Positions 16,336 to 24,608 of a stretch of 64,000 nt of DNA are shown here, one piece after another (the stretch's first letter is position 1; every line of letters starts with the position of its first letter). This stretch comes from Burkholderiales bacterium. Lineage in GTDB: Bacteria; Pseudomonadota; Gammaproteobacteria; Burkholderiales; JAEUOS01. Position numbers and translations under genes: made by a program. Location: the NCBI GenBank assembly GCA_016790635.1, contig JAEUOR010000037.1, positions 1 through 64,000 on the forward strand, written 5' to 3'. A model generated the notes under the pieces. That model had not been told where the DNA came from. It worked only from the letters and a program-made list of their open reading frames with translations, and did not search any database.

Positions 16336-17337
16336 TCAGGCCAACCCGTCCTCGACCTGCTTCACCAGCGCCCACAGCGCATGGTTGAGCGGCGTCGGCA
16401 CTCCGAGTGCTGCACCGCGCCGCGCAACGTAGCCGTTCAAGTGATCGATCTCGGTGGTGCGCCCGCGTGCCAGGTCCTGCGCGGTTGAGGAAGTGGCCTC
16501 GGGCATGGATTCGGAGAGCTTGAGCGCGATCTCGACCCAGTCGCCGGGCGGCATGGTCACGCCTTCTGCCGCGGCCACCGCAAGTACTTCACGCACCACC
16601 GCAGCCATGAGGTCGCGCGTGGGTCCCAGCGCGGTCAGGCGCCGGTAACGCGCACGTCCGAGCGCCGAGACCGGGTTGTAGGCGCAGTTGATGAGGAGTT
16701 TGGCCCACAGCTCGCCCTCGACGTTGCCGGAGACCTTGCACGGCACCCCGGCACGATCAAGCGTCGCCGCAAGCGACTCCAGGCGTGCTGCCGCTAGCGG
16801 CACACGCGCGTCACGCAGTGGGCCGATGACCAGATCACCCCGACCAGTGTGCTTCAAGTGCCCGGGCCCGGCCATCGCGCAGGCCACGTAGACCACCGCC
16901 GGCACCACCGCGCAGGGCACCGCCGCCGCGATGCGCGCCGGATTGTCCACGCCATTCTGCAAGGCCAGCACCAGAGCAGTTGGTGAGAGCAGCGGCGCCA
17001 GCTCGCGCGCGGCCGCGTCGGTGTCCGGTGACTTGACACAAAAGAGCACCAGGTCCGCGCCGGCGGCGGCGCGCACATCGGTATCGGCCGCAAGCGCGAT
17101 TTGTTCGTTGAATTTGAGCCCCTCGAAGTGCAGGCCCCGTGCGCGCACCGCATCCACGTGTGCCGCACGTCCGATCAGGGTGACCGCCGCGCCAGCGCGC
17201 GCCATGAGGCCGCCGTAATAGCAACCTACCGCGCCGGCGCCCATAACCGCGACGCGCGGCCACTGACCCCGGGCGAGAGATGGAGAATCCGTATTCTCGG
17301 AACTGGGTCTGCCGATGCCATTGTCGTATGTCGTCAT
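16336..17337 (-). CDS. Ketopantoate reductase-like (PanE/ApbA family) dehydrogenase
   Basis: The 333-residue protein has the N-terminal NADPH-binding motif VAVMGAGAVGCYYGG, the catalytic Lys in NVEGELWAKLLINCAYNP and the C-terminal ApbA domain with PTPLNHALWAL. The family reduces 2-dehydropantoate, but copies inside catabolic clusters often reduce other 2-oxo acids. The ATG at 17337 is the first plausible start, giving about 27 extra residues before the Rossmann strand; another ATG at 17379 overlaps gntR. The 17337 start codon falls inside a palindrome nearly identical to the operator upstream of gntR, which suggests direct GntR control. A biosynthetic pantothenate role is less likely here. 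Confidence 0.87.
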   Translation of the reverse strand: MTTYDNGIGRPSSENTDSPSLARGQWPRVAVMGAGAVGCYYGGLMARAGAAVTLIGRAAHVDAVRARGLHFEGLKFNEQIALAADTDVRAAAGADLVLFCVKSPDTDAAARELAPLLSPTALVLALQNGVDNPARIAAAVPCAVVPAVVYVACAMAGPGHLKHTGRGDLVIGPLRDARVPLAAARLESLAATLDRAGVPCKVSGNVEGELWAKLLINCAYNPVSALGRARYRRLTALGPTRDLMAAVVREVLAVAAAEGVTMPPGDWVEIALKLSESMPEATSSTAQDLARGRTTEIDHLNGYVARRGAALGVPTPLNHALWALVKQVEDGLA

Positions 17338-17343
17338 ACAACT
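17326..17343 (-). promoter_or_regulatory. Candidate GntR operator, copy 2 (gntR-panE junction)
   Basis: Read on the minus strand the 18-mer is AGTTGTATGACGACATAC. It contains the inverted repeat GTATG-N4-CATAC and differs from copy 1 at 18137 by a single base. It covers the end of the gntR stop codon and the ATG of the PanE-like gene, so binding here would block initiation of a separate panE transcript. Confidence 0.65.
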
Positions 17344-18109
17344 AGGTCCGATGATTCGTTGAACCAGCCGCGACTTCATGCGCCTGCTGCAGACGTTCGC
17401 GGCTGTTAGACAAATGGGTGCGCATCGCGGCGCGCGCCGCGTCCGCGTCGCCGCGCTCGATGGCGGCGTAGATTTCCTGATGCTCGCGATGCACGCCGGC
17501 CAGGTACTCGCTACGGTCCAGCTGCGCCAGTTCCGCGGTCGGCAGGCGGGTGCGCGGGATCATCAGGGTGCCCAGAGCCCGCATCAGGTCGGCGAAGTAG
17601 CGGTTGCCCGTAGCGAGCGCCACCCCGAGGTGGAAGCGGTAATCGTGCTCGACCGTACCGGAACCGACGGCGATGGCGGCAGAGAATCCGGTGAGAGCCG
17701 AGCGCATGGCCTCCAGCCCGCCAGGCTCGCGCCGATGCGCAGCCAAGGCGGCGGCCTCGGTTTCCAGCGCCAGGCGCAGTTCCAGGAGCGCGCGCACCTC
17801 GACCAACGTGGTGAGTGCGGCCGGGTCGAGGCGGAAATCGGCCGGGGTCGTGGCCGGACGCACAAACGTGCCGACGCCGTGAAGGGTTTCGGTCAGACCG
17901 GCCGCGGACAAGCGCGACAGGGCTTCGCGCACCACCGTGCGCGACACGCCCTCGCTGGCTATGATCTGCGCTTCCGAAGGCAACTTGGCCCCGGCGGGAA
18001 TCGCGCCGGAGCGAATCTGCTCACGCAAGCGTTCGACCAACTGTTGCGCCAGTGACGCGCCGCGCCGGCGCGCCGGTACGAACGGGTTGAAGGCCAGCCC
18101 GGCAGGCAT
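17342..18109 (-). CDS. GntR-family transcriptional regulator, FCD (FadR) subfamily
   Basis: The 255-residue protein has an N-terminal winged helix (LAQQLVERLREQIRSG through GAKLPSEAQIIASEGVSRT to GLTETLHGVGTFV) and a C-terminal all-helical FCD ligand domain. Metal-binding-type residues occur in EHDYRFHLG, HREHQEIY and MRTHL. Such regulators usually repress a neighbouring uptake and catabolic set until a carboxylate ligand is bound. The ATG at 18109 gives the normal family length; the longer frame upstream would run through the operator. It is divergent from the TRAP transporter genes and four bases upstream of the PanE-like gene. Near-identical palindromes lie on both sides of it. Confidence 0.92.
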   Translation of the reverse strand: MPAGLAFNPFVPARRRGASLAQQLVERLREQIRSGAIPAGAKLPSEAQIIASEGVSRTVVREALSRLSAAGLTETLHGVGTFVRPATTPADFRLDPAALTTLVEVRALLELRLALETEAAALAAHRREPGGLEAMRSALTGFSAAIAVGSGTVEHDYRFHLGVALATGNRYFADLMRALGTLMIPRTRLPTAELAQLDRSEYLAGVHREHQEIYAAIERGDADAARAAMRTHLSNSRERLQQAHEVAAGSTNHRT

Positions 18110-18123
18110 CTTCAGAGTGTCAC

Positions 18124-18154
18124 TTGACAAGTCATAAGTTGTATGATGACATAC
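18124..18154 (+). promoter_or_regulatory. Candidate dctP promoter element with GntR operator, copy 1
   Basis: A consensus -35 hexamer TTGACA (18124-18129) is followed by AGTTGTATGATGACATAC (18137-18154), which contains the perfect inverted repeat TGTATG-N4-CATACA extending to 18155. The repeat occupies the region where the -10 element would lie, which suits repression. It is 28 bases upstream of gntR and 96 bases upstream of dctP, so it could control both. The -10 assignment is uncertain. Confidence 0.65.
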
Positions 18155-18249
18155 ATCAATTCGGTTCACAAGACTTCTCGAATCCCCGTCGCGGCGGTAT
18201 GCTTCGGCGGACCCCGCACTTACACCCAAGCACAAAAGGAGACCCAAGC

Positions 18250-19233
18250 ATGATCACCCGACGCACATTCCTGGCCTCGACCGCCGCCACGACCGCGACC
18301 TTCACCGGCCACGCCTTCGCCCAATCCAAAGTCGTCTGGAAGGCATCCGACGTCCACCCGCTGGGCTATCCGACGGTCGAGGCCATCCAGAACATGGGCA
18401 AGAAGCTCGAGGCCGCAACCAACGGCCGCATTTCCATCCAGATGTTCCCGTCCATGCAGTTGGGCGGGGAAAAGGAGATGATCGAGCAGGCGCAGGTCGG
18501 CGCGTTGCAAATCGCGCGCATCTCGGTGGGTGCCATGGGCCCCGTGGTCGACGACCTGAACGTGTTCAACCTGCCCTTCGTCTTCCGCGACGAAGCGCAC
18601 ATGCGCAAGGTCATCGACGGCCCGATCGGCCAGGACCTGCTCGACCGTGTCACGGCCTCGCCGGCCTCGCGCCTGGTCGTGCTGGGCTGGATGGATGCCG
18701 GCACGCGCAACGTCTACGCCAACAAGCCGGCGACCAAGCCGGCCGATCTGAAGGGCATGAAGATCCGCATGATGGGCAACCCGCTCTTCGTCGAGACCAT
18801 GAATGCGATGGGCGGCAACGGCGTGGCGATGGGCTTCAACGAGCTCTTCCAGGCCCTGCAGACCGGCGTGGTCGACGGCGCCGAGAACAACCCGCCCACG
18901 CTCCTGGCGCAGAACCACTACACGGTCTCCAAGGTCTACAGCCTGACCGGGCACCTGATCATCCCGGAGATCTTCGTCTTCTCCAAGCGCACCTGGGATG
19001 GGCTGTCCAAGGAAGACCAGGCGCTCGTGCGCAAGCTCTCGCGCGAGGCGCAGATGGAGCAGCGCGCGCTGTGGGACAAGTACTCCGGCGAGGCCGAGAC
19101 CAAGCTCAAGGCCGCCGGGGTCAAGTTCGTCGAGGCCGACAAGAAAGCCTTCTACGCCTCCACCCAGCCGATCCGCGACAAGTACGGCGCCAAGTACGCG
19201 GCGCTCTTAAAGCGCATCGAGGAAACGCGCTAG
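18250..19233 (+). CDS. dctP: TRAP transporter substrate-binding protein
   Basis: The 327-residue periplasmic receptor begins with an RR-containing signal peptide (MITRRTFLASTAATTATFTGHAFA). Typical DctP segments follow: VWKASDVHPLGYPTVEAIQN, FPSMQLGGEKEMIEQAQVG, ADLKGMKIRMMGNP, in which the conserved Arg pairs with a carboxylate ligand, and FNELFQALQTGVVDGAENNP. It captures an organic acid for the DctQM permease. AAAGGAGACCC provides the ribosome site. It is the first gene of the dctPQM operon and is divergent from gntR, with a candidate operator between them. The ligand is unknown, but a carboxylate is the family norm. Confidence 0.95.
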   Translation: MITRRTFLASTAATTATFTGHAFAQSKVVWKASDVHPLGYPTVEAIQNMGKKLEAATNGRISIQMFPSMQLGGEKEMIEQAQVGALQIARISVGAMGPVVDDLNVFNLPFVFRDEAHMRKVIDGPIGQDLLDRVTASPASRLVVLGWMDAGTRNVYANKPATKPADLKGMKIRMMGNPLFVETMNAMGGNGVAMGFNELFQALQTGVVDGAENNPPTLLAQNHYTVSKVYSLTGHLIIPEIFVFSKRTWDGLSKEDQALVRKLSREAQMEQRALWDKYSGEAETKLKAAGVKFVEADKKAFYASTQPIRDKYGAKYAALLKRIEETR

Positions 19234-19254
19234 ACCGACGCGCGTTCGACGACC

Positions 19255-19276
19255 GGCCCCGCCTGAGCGCGGGGCC
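19255..19276 (+). other. Intra-operon hairpin between dctP and dctQ
   Basis: GGCCCCGC and GCGGGGCC form a perfect eight-base-pair stem with a six-base loop, 21 bases after the dctP stop, followed by GCTTTGCTT. Such hairpins often protect the receptor mRNA or partly terminate, giving more receptor than permease. The T-run is interrupted, so full termination is unlikely. Confidence 0.5.
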
Positions 19277-19313
19277 GCTTTGCTTCCGGCCCCTCCACAA
19301 AGGCCTGACACCC

Positions 19314-19838
19314 ATGAAAGCCAAAGCCGCCTACGCCCGGGCGATGGAACGCCTCTATTTGGCGGCCATCGTGCTCTCGGGCACCGCGATCGTGATCATC
19401 ACGCTCATCATCCCGGCGGGCGTGTTCATGCGTTACGTGGTCAACAGCCCCATGTCCTGGCCCGAGCCGGCGGCGGTGGTGATGATGGTCATGTTCTCCT
19501 TCATCGGCGGGGCCGCGGTGTACCGCGCCAACGTGCATATCGCGGTCGAGGCGCTGACCAAGGCGGTCGGCCCGGGCGCGCGGCGCCTCATGGCCATCGG
19601 CGTACAAGTGTGCATGGCCGCGATGGCGCTATTCATGGCCGGCTACGGCGGCCACCTGTGCGTGATCACCTGGTCGCAAAGCATGGCCGAGTTTCCGAGC
19701 CTGCCGGTCGGCGTGGTGTATGCGCCGATCCCGATCGCGGGCGTCATGACACTCCTGTTTCTCATCGAGCGCATCTGGGTCGGGCCGCCGCCGCGCACGT
19801 CCATCATGTATCGCGACGGCGAGTCGGAGCTCGAGTAA
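19314..19838 (+). CDS. dctQ: TRAP transporter small permease subunit
   Basis: The 174-residue protein has four predicted membrane helices: LYLAAIVLSGTAIVIITLII, then AAVVMMVMFSFIGGAAVY, IGVQVCMAAMALFMAGYGG and a last one around GVVYAPIPIAGVMTLLFLIE. It carries the RYVVNSPMSWPEP segment between helices one and two that is typical of DctQ. It pairs with DctM in the inner membrane. The gene lies between dctP and dctM; its stop is directly followed by the dctM ATG, indicating tight coupling. Confidence 0.93.
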   Translation: MKAKAAYARAMERLYLAAIVLSGTAIVIITLIIPAGVFMRYVVNSPMSWPEPAAVVMMVMFSFIGGAAVYRANVHIAVEALTKAVGPGARRLMAIGVQVCMAAMALFMAGYGGHLCVITWSQSMAEFPSLPVGVVYAPIPIAGVMTLLFLIERIWVGPPPRTSIMYRDGESELE

Positions 19839-21119
19839 ATGGACATCCTCGTTCTGCTCGGCTCCTTTGCCCTTCTCTGCGCGCTCGGCGTGCCGGTGGC
19901 CTATGCGCTGGGCCTGGCAGCGATCTGCGGCGCGTGGTGGATCGACATCCCGCTCGAGGCGATCATGCTCAAGATCTCCGACGGCACGGACGACTTCGCG
20001 CTCCTGGCCATCCCCTTCTTCGTGCTGGCCGGCGCGATCATGGCCGAAGGCGGCATGGCAGCGCGCCTGATCAACCTGGCACGCGTGTTCGTCGGTTTCA
20101 TCCGCGGCGGGCTGGCGCTGGTCAACATCATGGCGTCGTCGCTGTTCGGCAGCATCTCCGGCTCGTCCGTGGCCGACACTTCGGCGATCGGCTCGGTGAT
20201 GATCCCGCAGATGGTCAAGGCCGGCTTTCCGCGCGTCTTCGCGACCAACGTGACCATCTGCGGTTCGGTGCAGGCGCTCATGATCCCGCCCTCGCACAAC
20301 GCGGTGATCTATTCGCTCGCCGCCGGCGGGACTGTGTCGGTGGCGCATCTGTTCCTGGCCGGCATCTTTCCCGGCCTGCTCTTCGGGCTGTGCCTGATCG
20401 GCTTGGTCCTGTGGGTCTCGCACAAGCGCGGCTATCCCAAGGGCGAGCCGGTCAAGCTGGCCGACGTGCCCAGGATCGTGCTCGAGGCGCTGTGGGGCCT
20501 GGTGACGGTGGTCATCATCATGGGCGGCATCCTTTCCGGCGTCTTCACGCCGACCGAGTCCGCGGCGGTGGCCTGCGTGTACGCGTTCCTCGTCACCTTC
20601 CTCGTCTACCGCGACTACCGGTGGCGCGACCTGCCGAAACTGGTGCACCGCGTGGTCAAGACCGTGGCCATGGTCATGATGCTGATCGGCTTCTCGGTCG
20701 CCTTCGGCTACATGATGGCCCTGATGCAGATCCCGGCCAAGGTGACGCAGTTCTTTCTATCGATCTCGACCGACAAGTACGTCTTCCTGCTCCTGATCAA
20801 CATCCTGCTCCTCTTGCTCGGCACCTTCATGGACTTGGCGCCGATGCTGCTGATCTGCACGCCGATCTTCATGCCGGTGATCGCCAAGCTCGGCATCGAC
20901 CCTGTGCACTTCGGCATGATCATGATCCTGAACCTGGGCATCGGCCTCATCACCCCGCCGGTGGGGCCGACGCTCTTTGTCGGTTGCGCGGTCGGCAAGG
21001 TGAGCATGGAGGAGGTGTCGCGCGAGCTATGGCCCTTCTACGGCGCGATGTGCGTCGCTTTGCTGCTGGTCACCTACATTCCGGCGATCTCGCTGTGGCT
21101 GCCGGGGTTGACCAAGTAG
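19839..21119 (+). CDS. dctM: TRAP transporter large permease subunit
   Basis: The 426-residue protein is a many-helix membrane permease of the DctM family. The conserved AIPFFVLAGAIMAEGGMAARLINLA, SSLFGSISGSSVADTSAIG and MIPPSHNAVIYS segments and the repeated IGLITPPVGPTLFVG segment near the C-terminus are all present. It carries the sodium-coupled transport of the acid bound by DctP. A GGAG eight bases before the ATG lies within dctQ. The gene ends the operon; the next gene, encoding an acyl-CoA dehydrogenase, is convergent and only eleven bases away, with no visible terminator between them. Confidence 0.95.
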   Translation: MDILVLLGSFALLCALGVPVAYALGLAAICGAWWIDIPLEAIMLKISDGTDDFALLAIPFFVLAGAIMAEGGMAARLINLARVFVGFIRGGLALVNIMASSLFGSISGSSVADTSAIGSVMIPQMVKAGFPRVFATNVTICGSVQALMIPPSHNAVIYSLAAGGTVSVAHLFLAGIFPGLLFGLCLIGLVLWVSHKRGYPKGEPVKLADVPRIVLEALWGLVTVVIIMGGILSGVFTPTESAAVACVYAFLVTFLVYRDYRWRDLPKLVHRVVKTVAMVMMLIGFSVAFGYMMALMQIPAKVTQFFLSISTDKYVFLLLINILLLLLGTFMDLAPMLLICTPIFMPVIAKLGIDPVHFGMIMILNLGIGLITPPVGPTLFVGCAVGKVSMEEVSRELWPFYGAMCVALLLVTYIPAISLWLPGLTK

Positions 21120-21130
21120 CCGGAGGCACG

Positions 21131-22261
21131 CTACTCCCCGGCTGCCATTCGTTCGAGCTGGGCTTCGTAATCGCCGAACAAGGCGTGCGACGCCGCCAGG
21201 TGTCTTGCGTACGCGCCGATCACGTATTCGTCGGTCATGCCGATGGCGCCATGCAGCTGCACCACCTCTTCCCAGGTTGTGCGGGCCGCCTGGCTGGCGA
21301 ACGCCTTGGTCGCAGCGGCATAGTAGCGCCGTTGCGCGGCTGATTCGCCCGCGAGCAGCGCCGCGGCCCGCACCAGGGCGCGGGTTTCCTCCACGGCAAC
21401 GTAGAGGTCCACCAGCCGGTGCTGCAGCACCTGATTGGCGGCCAGCACGCGGCCGAACTGCTTGCGCGTCTTCAGGTATTCCAGCGTGATCTCGAGGCCG
21501 CGCGCCATCGCACCGGCAGTCTCGGCACACTGCACGATGAGCGCGATGTCGAGGGCATGTGCGATTTCCGCCGCGATGTCGACTGTCGCGGACAGGCGTG
21601 CAGCGCCAGGAACCATCGCTTCGTGCAGCGTCACATGGGCCGCCGAGCGGCCGTCGATCAGCGCATAGCCCTGCACGGCCAGGCCCGGCGTGCCGGCATC
21701 GACCAGGAAGAGCGCGTGCTGCGTGCCTGGGTCCTCTGTCATCAAGCGTGCGCACACGATGATGGCATCCGCGCCTGCGGCGCCCTGGGCGAGTTCCTTG
21801 GCCCCATCCAGCCGATAGCCCCCTGAGTACGCCTGTGCGCAGGTATCCACCTGCGTCGCATCGAAGCGGCTGTCGGGCTCCCACGCGGCGAACGCGATGC
21901 GCTTGCTGCCCGCGGCCAGCGCCGGCAGCCAGGCCGCGCGCTGCGCCTCGGTCCCGGCCCGCGAGAGCAGGGTCGCGGCGAGCACACCCGAGGCGAGCCA
22001 CGGTTCGACCAGCAGGCCGCGTCCCATCTCTTCGGCCAGCACGCACATGTCCGCCAGCGACGCGCCCAGCCCGCCGTCGGTTTCCGGCAGCGGCATGGCC
22101 AGCCAGCCCATCTCGGCGATCTCGGTCCAGCGCGCGGGTGCGCAACCGTGCGCATGAGCGATGGACGCGGCACGCACGGCGCTGCCGTAGCCGCGCTCGA
22201 AATACCTGCGCGCGCTCTCGGCCAGCATCTCCTGATTGCTGCTCAACGCAAAGTTGCTCAT
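21131..22261 (-). CDS. Acyl-CoA dehydrogenase family protein, second subunit of a tandem pair
   Basis: The 376-residue protein has the acyl-CoA dehydrogenase N-terminal helical domain, a shortened middle beta domain and the C-terminal QLHGAIGMTDEYVIGAYARH segment. It lacks a YEGT/EIQ-type end, which in homodimeric enzymes carries the catalytic base and contacts FAD. Its ATG overlaps the stop of the preceding dehydrogenase gene as ATGA. This arrangement and the complementary C-termini resemble heteromeric acyl-CoA dehydrogenases, in which two different subunits share active sites. It probably oxidises a branched or otherwise unusual acyl-CoA made by the neighbouring CoA-transferase module; this is inference. 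Confidence 0.88.
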   Translation of the reverse strand: MSNFALSSNQEMLAESARRYFERGYGSAVRAASIAHAHGCAPARWTEIAEMGWLAMPLPETDGGLGASLADMCVLAEEMGRGLLVEPWLASGVLAATLLSRAGTEAQRAAWLPALAAGSKRIAFAAWEPDSRFDATQVDTCAQAYSGGYRLDGAKELAQGAAGADAIIVCARLMTEDPGTQHALFLVDAGTPGLAVQGYALIDGRSAAHVTLHEAMVPGAARLSATVDIAAEIAHALDIALIVQCAETAGAMARGLEITLEYLKTRKQFGRVLAANQVLQHRLVDLYVAVEETRALVRAAALLAGESAAQRRYYAAATKAFASQAARTTWEEVVQLHGAIGMTDEYVIGAYARHLAASHALFGDYEAQLERMAAGE

Positions 22262-23445
22262 AGCCCGAGCACCTGCTTGGCAAGGATGTTGTGCTGGATT
22301 TCGGAAGAGCCGCCGGCGATGGTGTAGCCGCGCGAAAGAAAGCGCCGTGAAGACGCGGTGGCCGCGAGTTCCGGCAACGGCAGGGTGGGGACATCGCCCC
22401 GCACCGCGGACGCATCGAAGGGCAGCGCCGCCGGACCCAGCGCATCGACCGTGAGCGCCTCCCACAACTGGACCAGCTGGCTGCCGCGCAGCTTGAGCAT
22501 AGAAACCTCGGCCCCGATCGGCAGGCCCTGCGTGGCACGCTCAAGGAAGCGCGCCGTGTTGGCTTCGAGTGCCATCAGGCGCATCTGCAATTCGGCAAAG
22601 CGCTTGCGAAACCAGGGGCGGCGCATCAGCGGTTCGCCGTGCTCCTGTTCGCGCCAGCCGATCTCGCGCGCACGCGCCATGCGGCGCTTGTTCTCGCCCA
22701 CCCGCGCCAGCTTCAATCGTTCGAACTCGAGGAGCGACTTGGCGATGGTCCAGCCGCGATGTTCTTCGCCCACCAGGTTCGCAAGCGGGACCGCCACCTC
22801 GTCAAAAAACACCTCGTTGAAGACCTCCCAGCCGTGGATGCCGCGAATCGGCCGCACGGTGATGCCCGGGGTCTTCATGTCAATCAAGAGGAAGGAAATG
22901 CCCTCCTGCGCCTTGGCCTCGGGGTCGGTGCGCGCGAGACAGAAGATCCAGTCCGAGTACTGCGCGCCGGAGGTCCAGATCTTCGAGCCGTTGACCACGT
23001 AATGGTCGCCGGCGCGCACCGCGCGCGTCTTGAGCGACGCCAGGTCCGAACCCGCATTGGGCTCCGAGTAACCCTGGCACCAGTGCTCTTCACCTGCGGC
23101 GATGGCGGGCAGAAAGCGCGCCTTTTGCGCGGGCGAGCCAAAGCGGATCAGCACCGGACCGATCATGTCGAAGGTGATCGAGTTCATCTCCGGCGCGTGG
23201 CTTACGGCCATTTCCTCGTCGAAGGCCAGGCGTCTCGCGGCATCCCATCCGAGCCCGCCGGCCTCGATGGGCCAATGCGGAACCAGCCAGCCCTGGCGCG
23301 CGAGAATGGCGTACCAGCGCCGGGTCTGGTCCTGTGTGGCCTGCTGGCCGGCACGCACCGTGGCGCGCAGGTCTTCCGGCAGGTGGGCACGCACGAAGTC
23401 GCGTACTTCCGCGCGGAACGCGGCAATTTCGGGGCTATCGAACAA
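22258..23445 (-). CDS. Acyl-CoA dehydrogenase, first subunit of a tandem pair
   Basis: The 395-residue protein has the complete family architecture: GAGDLGWDA-like N-terminal region (GGLGWDAARRLAFDEEMA), the FAD-contacting CQGYSEPNAGSDLASLKTRA, VVNGSKIWTSGAQYSDWIF, and the C-terminal SRGYTIAGGSSEIQHNILAK. At the position of the MCAD catalytic Glu it has Gly, so the base must be elsewhere or on a partner chain. Initiation appears to be at TTG (23445) because GGAGCC lies five bases upstream and no ATG is near. Its stop overlaps the start of the second dehydrogenase gene by four bases, so equal amounts of both proteins are expected. Confidence 0.92.
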   Translation of the reverse strand: MFDSPEIAAFRAEVRDFVRAHLPEDLRATVRAGQQATQDQTRRWYAILARQGWLVPHWPIEAGGLGWDAARRLAFDEEMAVSHAPEMNSITFDMIGPVLIRFGSPAQKARFLPAIAAGEEHWCQGYSEPNAGSDLASLKTRAVRAGDHYVVNGSKIWTSGAQYSDWIFCLARTDPEAKAQEGISFLLIDMKTPGITVRPIRGIHGWEVFNEVFFDEVAVPLANLVGEEHRGWTIAKSLLEFERLKLARVGENKRRMARAREIGWREQEHGEPLMRRPWFRKRFAELQMRLMALEANTARFLERATQGLPIGAEVSMLKLRGSQLVQLWEALTVDALGPAALPFDASAVRGDVPTLPLPELAATASSRRFLSRGYTIAGGSSEIQHNILAKQVLGL

Positions 23446-23520
23446 CGCGGCTCCTTCGGTCGCAACAAGGAAAAACGGCCCGTCCTGCGCGAGCGACCGC
23501 AGTCGCGAGCGACGGACGGA

Positions 23521-24474
23521 TCACTGCCTGAACGCCTTGGCGAAGCGCTGCCATGTCTCGGTATCCTGCCGCAGGAAGGATTCGAAGTCGCTCACGCCCA
23601 GATAGGCAGCCTCGCCACCGGCGGCGCGCAGGCGACCCTGCACCTCGGCGGATGCCGCCGCGACGCCGACCGCGTCCGAAAGCCTGCGGATCATGTCGCG
23701 CGATGTGGCGGCCGGCACATGGAACGCGTACCAGGATTCGACGGTCACGTCCGGGAAGCCGGCCTCGGCGATGGTCGGCACATCCGGCAGCAATGGCGAG
23801 CGCTTGCCGCTGGTATTGGCCAGGGCGCGCAGCTTGCCGGAGGTCACCTGCGGGATCGCCACTGTCGACGGAATGATCGCCATGGTCAGTGCGCCATTGA
23901 TCAGGTCCGGAATCACCGGCGGCGCCCCCTTGTACCCGATCGATTCGAACTTCAATCCCGCCAGCGTGGCGAACATCCGGGTCGCCATGGACTGGGTGCT
24001 GCCGGCCCCGCCATCGCCGACCGGCAAACCCGGCTTGGCGCGCGCCAGCGCGACATATTCCTGCACCGTGCGCGCCGGGGAATTCATCGGCACCAGCATG
24101 AAACTGGGAGACAGTGCGAAGCGAGCGACCGGAACGAAATCCTTGGGCTGCCAGCGCAGGCCCGATTCGAGCATCGGGTTGTTGATGATGAAGGGCGCCG
24201 AGACCAACAGGGTATAGCCGTCGGCTGCCGCGTTGGCGACGAACTCGGCGGCGATGTTGGCCTGCGCGCCGGGCTTGGCCTCCACCACGAAGGGCTGGTT
24301 CAGGTCCGCCGCCAGCTTGATGGTGACCGCCCGCGTCATCACGTCCACCACACCGCCGGCGGGATAGGGCACGATCACCTTCACCGGCCGCACGGGCCAG
24401 GTCTGGGCTGCGACGATTCCGGTTGCGGAAAGACACAGTCCCGCCGCGAAGCTGGCCATCCAATTGCGCATCAT
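23521..24474 (-). CDS. Bug-family (TctC-like) periplasmic solute receptor
   Basis: The 317-residue protein begins MMRNWMASFAAGLCLSATG and ends its signal at IVAAQ. The Bug markers TWPVRPVKVIVPYPAGGVVD, FVVEAKPGAQANI and YKGAPPVIPDLINGA follow. The start at 24474 follows AAGGAGACC at ideal spacing; the longer open frame upstream is not used. It lies 75 bases upstream of the tandem acyl-CoA dehydrogenase genes on the same strand, so it probably shares their transcript and recognises the acid they degrade. It is the third Bug receptor in the window, and none has TctAB partners here. Confidence 0.93.
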   Translation of the reverse strand: MMRNWMASFAAGLCLSATGIVAAQTWPVRPVKVIVPYPAGGVVDVMTRAVTIKLAADLNQPFVVEAKPGAQANIAAEFVANAAADGYTLLVSAPFIINNPMLESGLRWQPKDFVPVARFALSPSFMLVPMNSPARTVQEYVALARAKPGLPVGDGGAGSTQSMATRMFATLAGLKFESIGYKGAPPVIPDLINGALTMAIIPSTVAIPQVTSGKLRALANTSGKRSPLLPDVPTIAEAGFPDVTVESWYAFHVPAATSRDMIRRLSDAVGVAAASAEVQGRLRAAGGEAAYLGVSDFESFLRQDTETWQRFAKAFRQ

Positions 24475-24608
24475 GGTCTCCTTGTTCGTCCGCGGCTTCA
24501 GCGCCAAAGCCGCGCCGCATATCATGCACGAAGTCGATGTACGCCTGCAACGCGATCGGAGCTCCGGCGCCATAGCGGAGCGCCGGTATGCCGGCCGCAA
24601 GCGCAGAC

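Noticed and set aside
19280-21343. A 687-codon frame across dctQ and dctM
   Set aside because: Composition is His/Arg/Gly-rich with no domain, while dctQ and dctM in the other frames have clear membrane helices.
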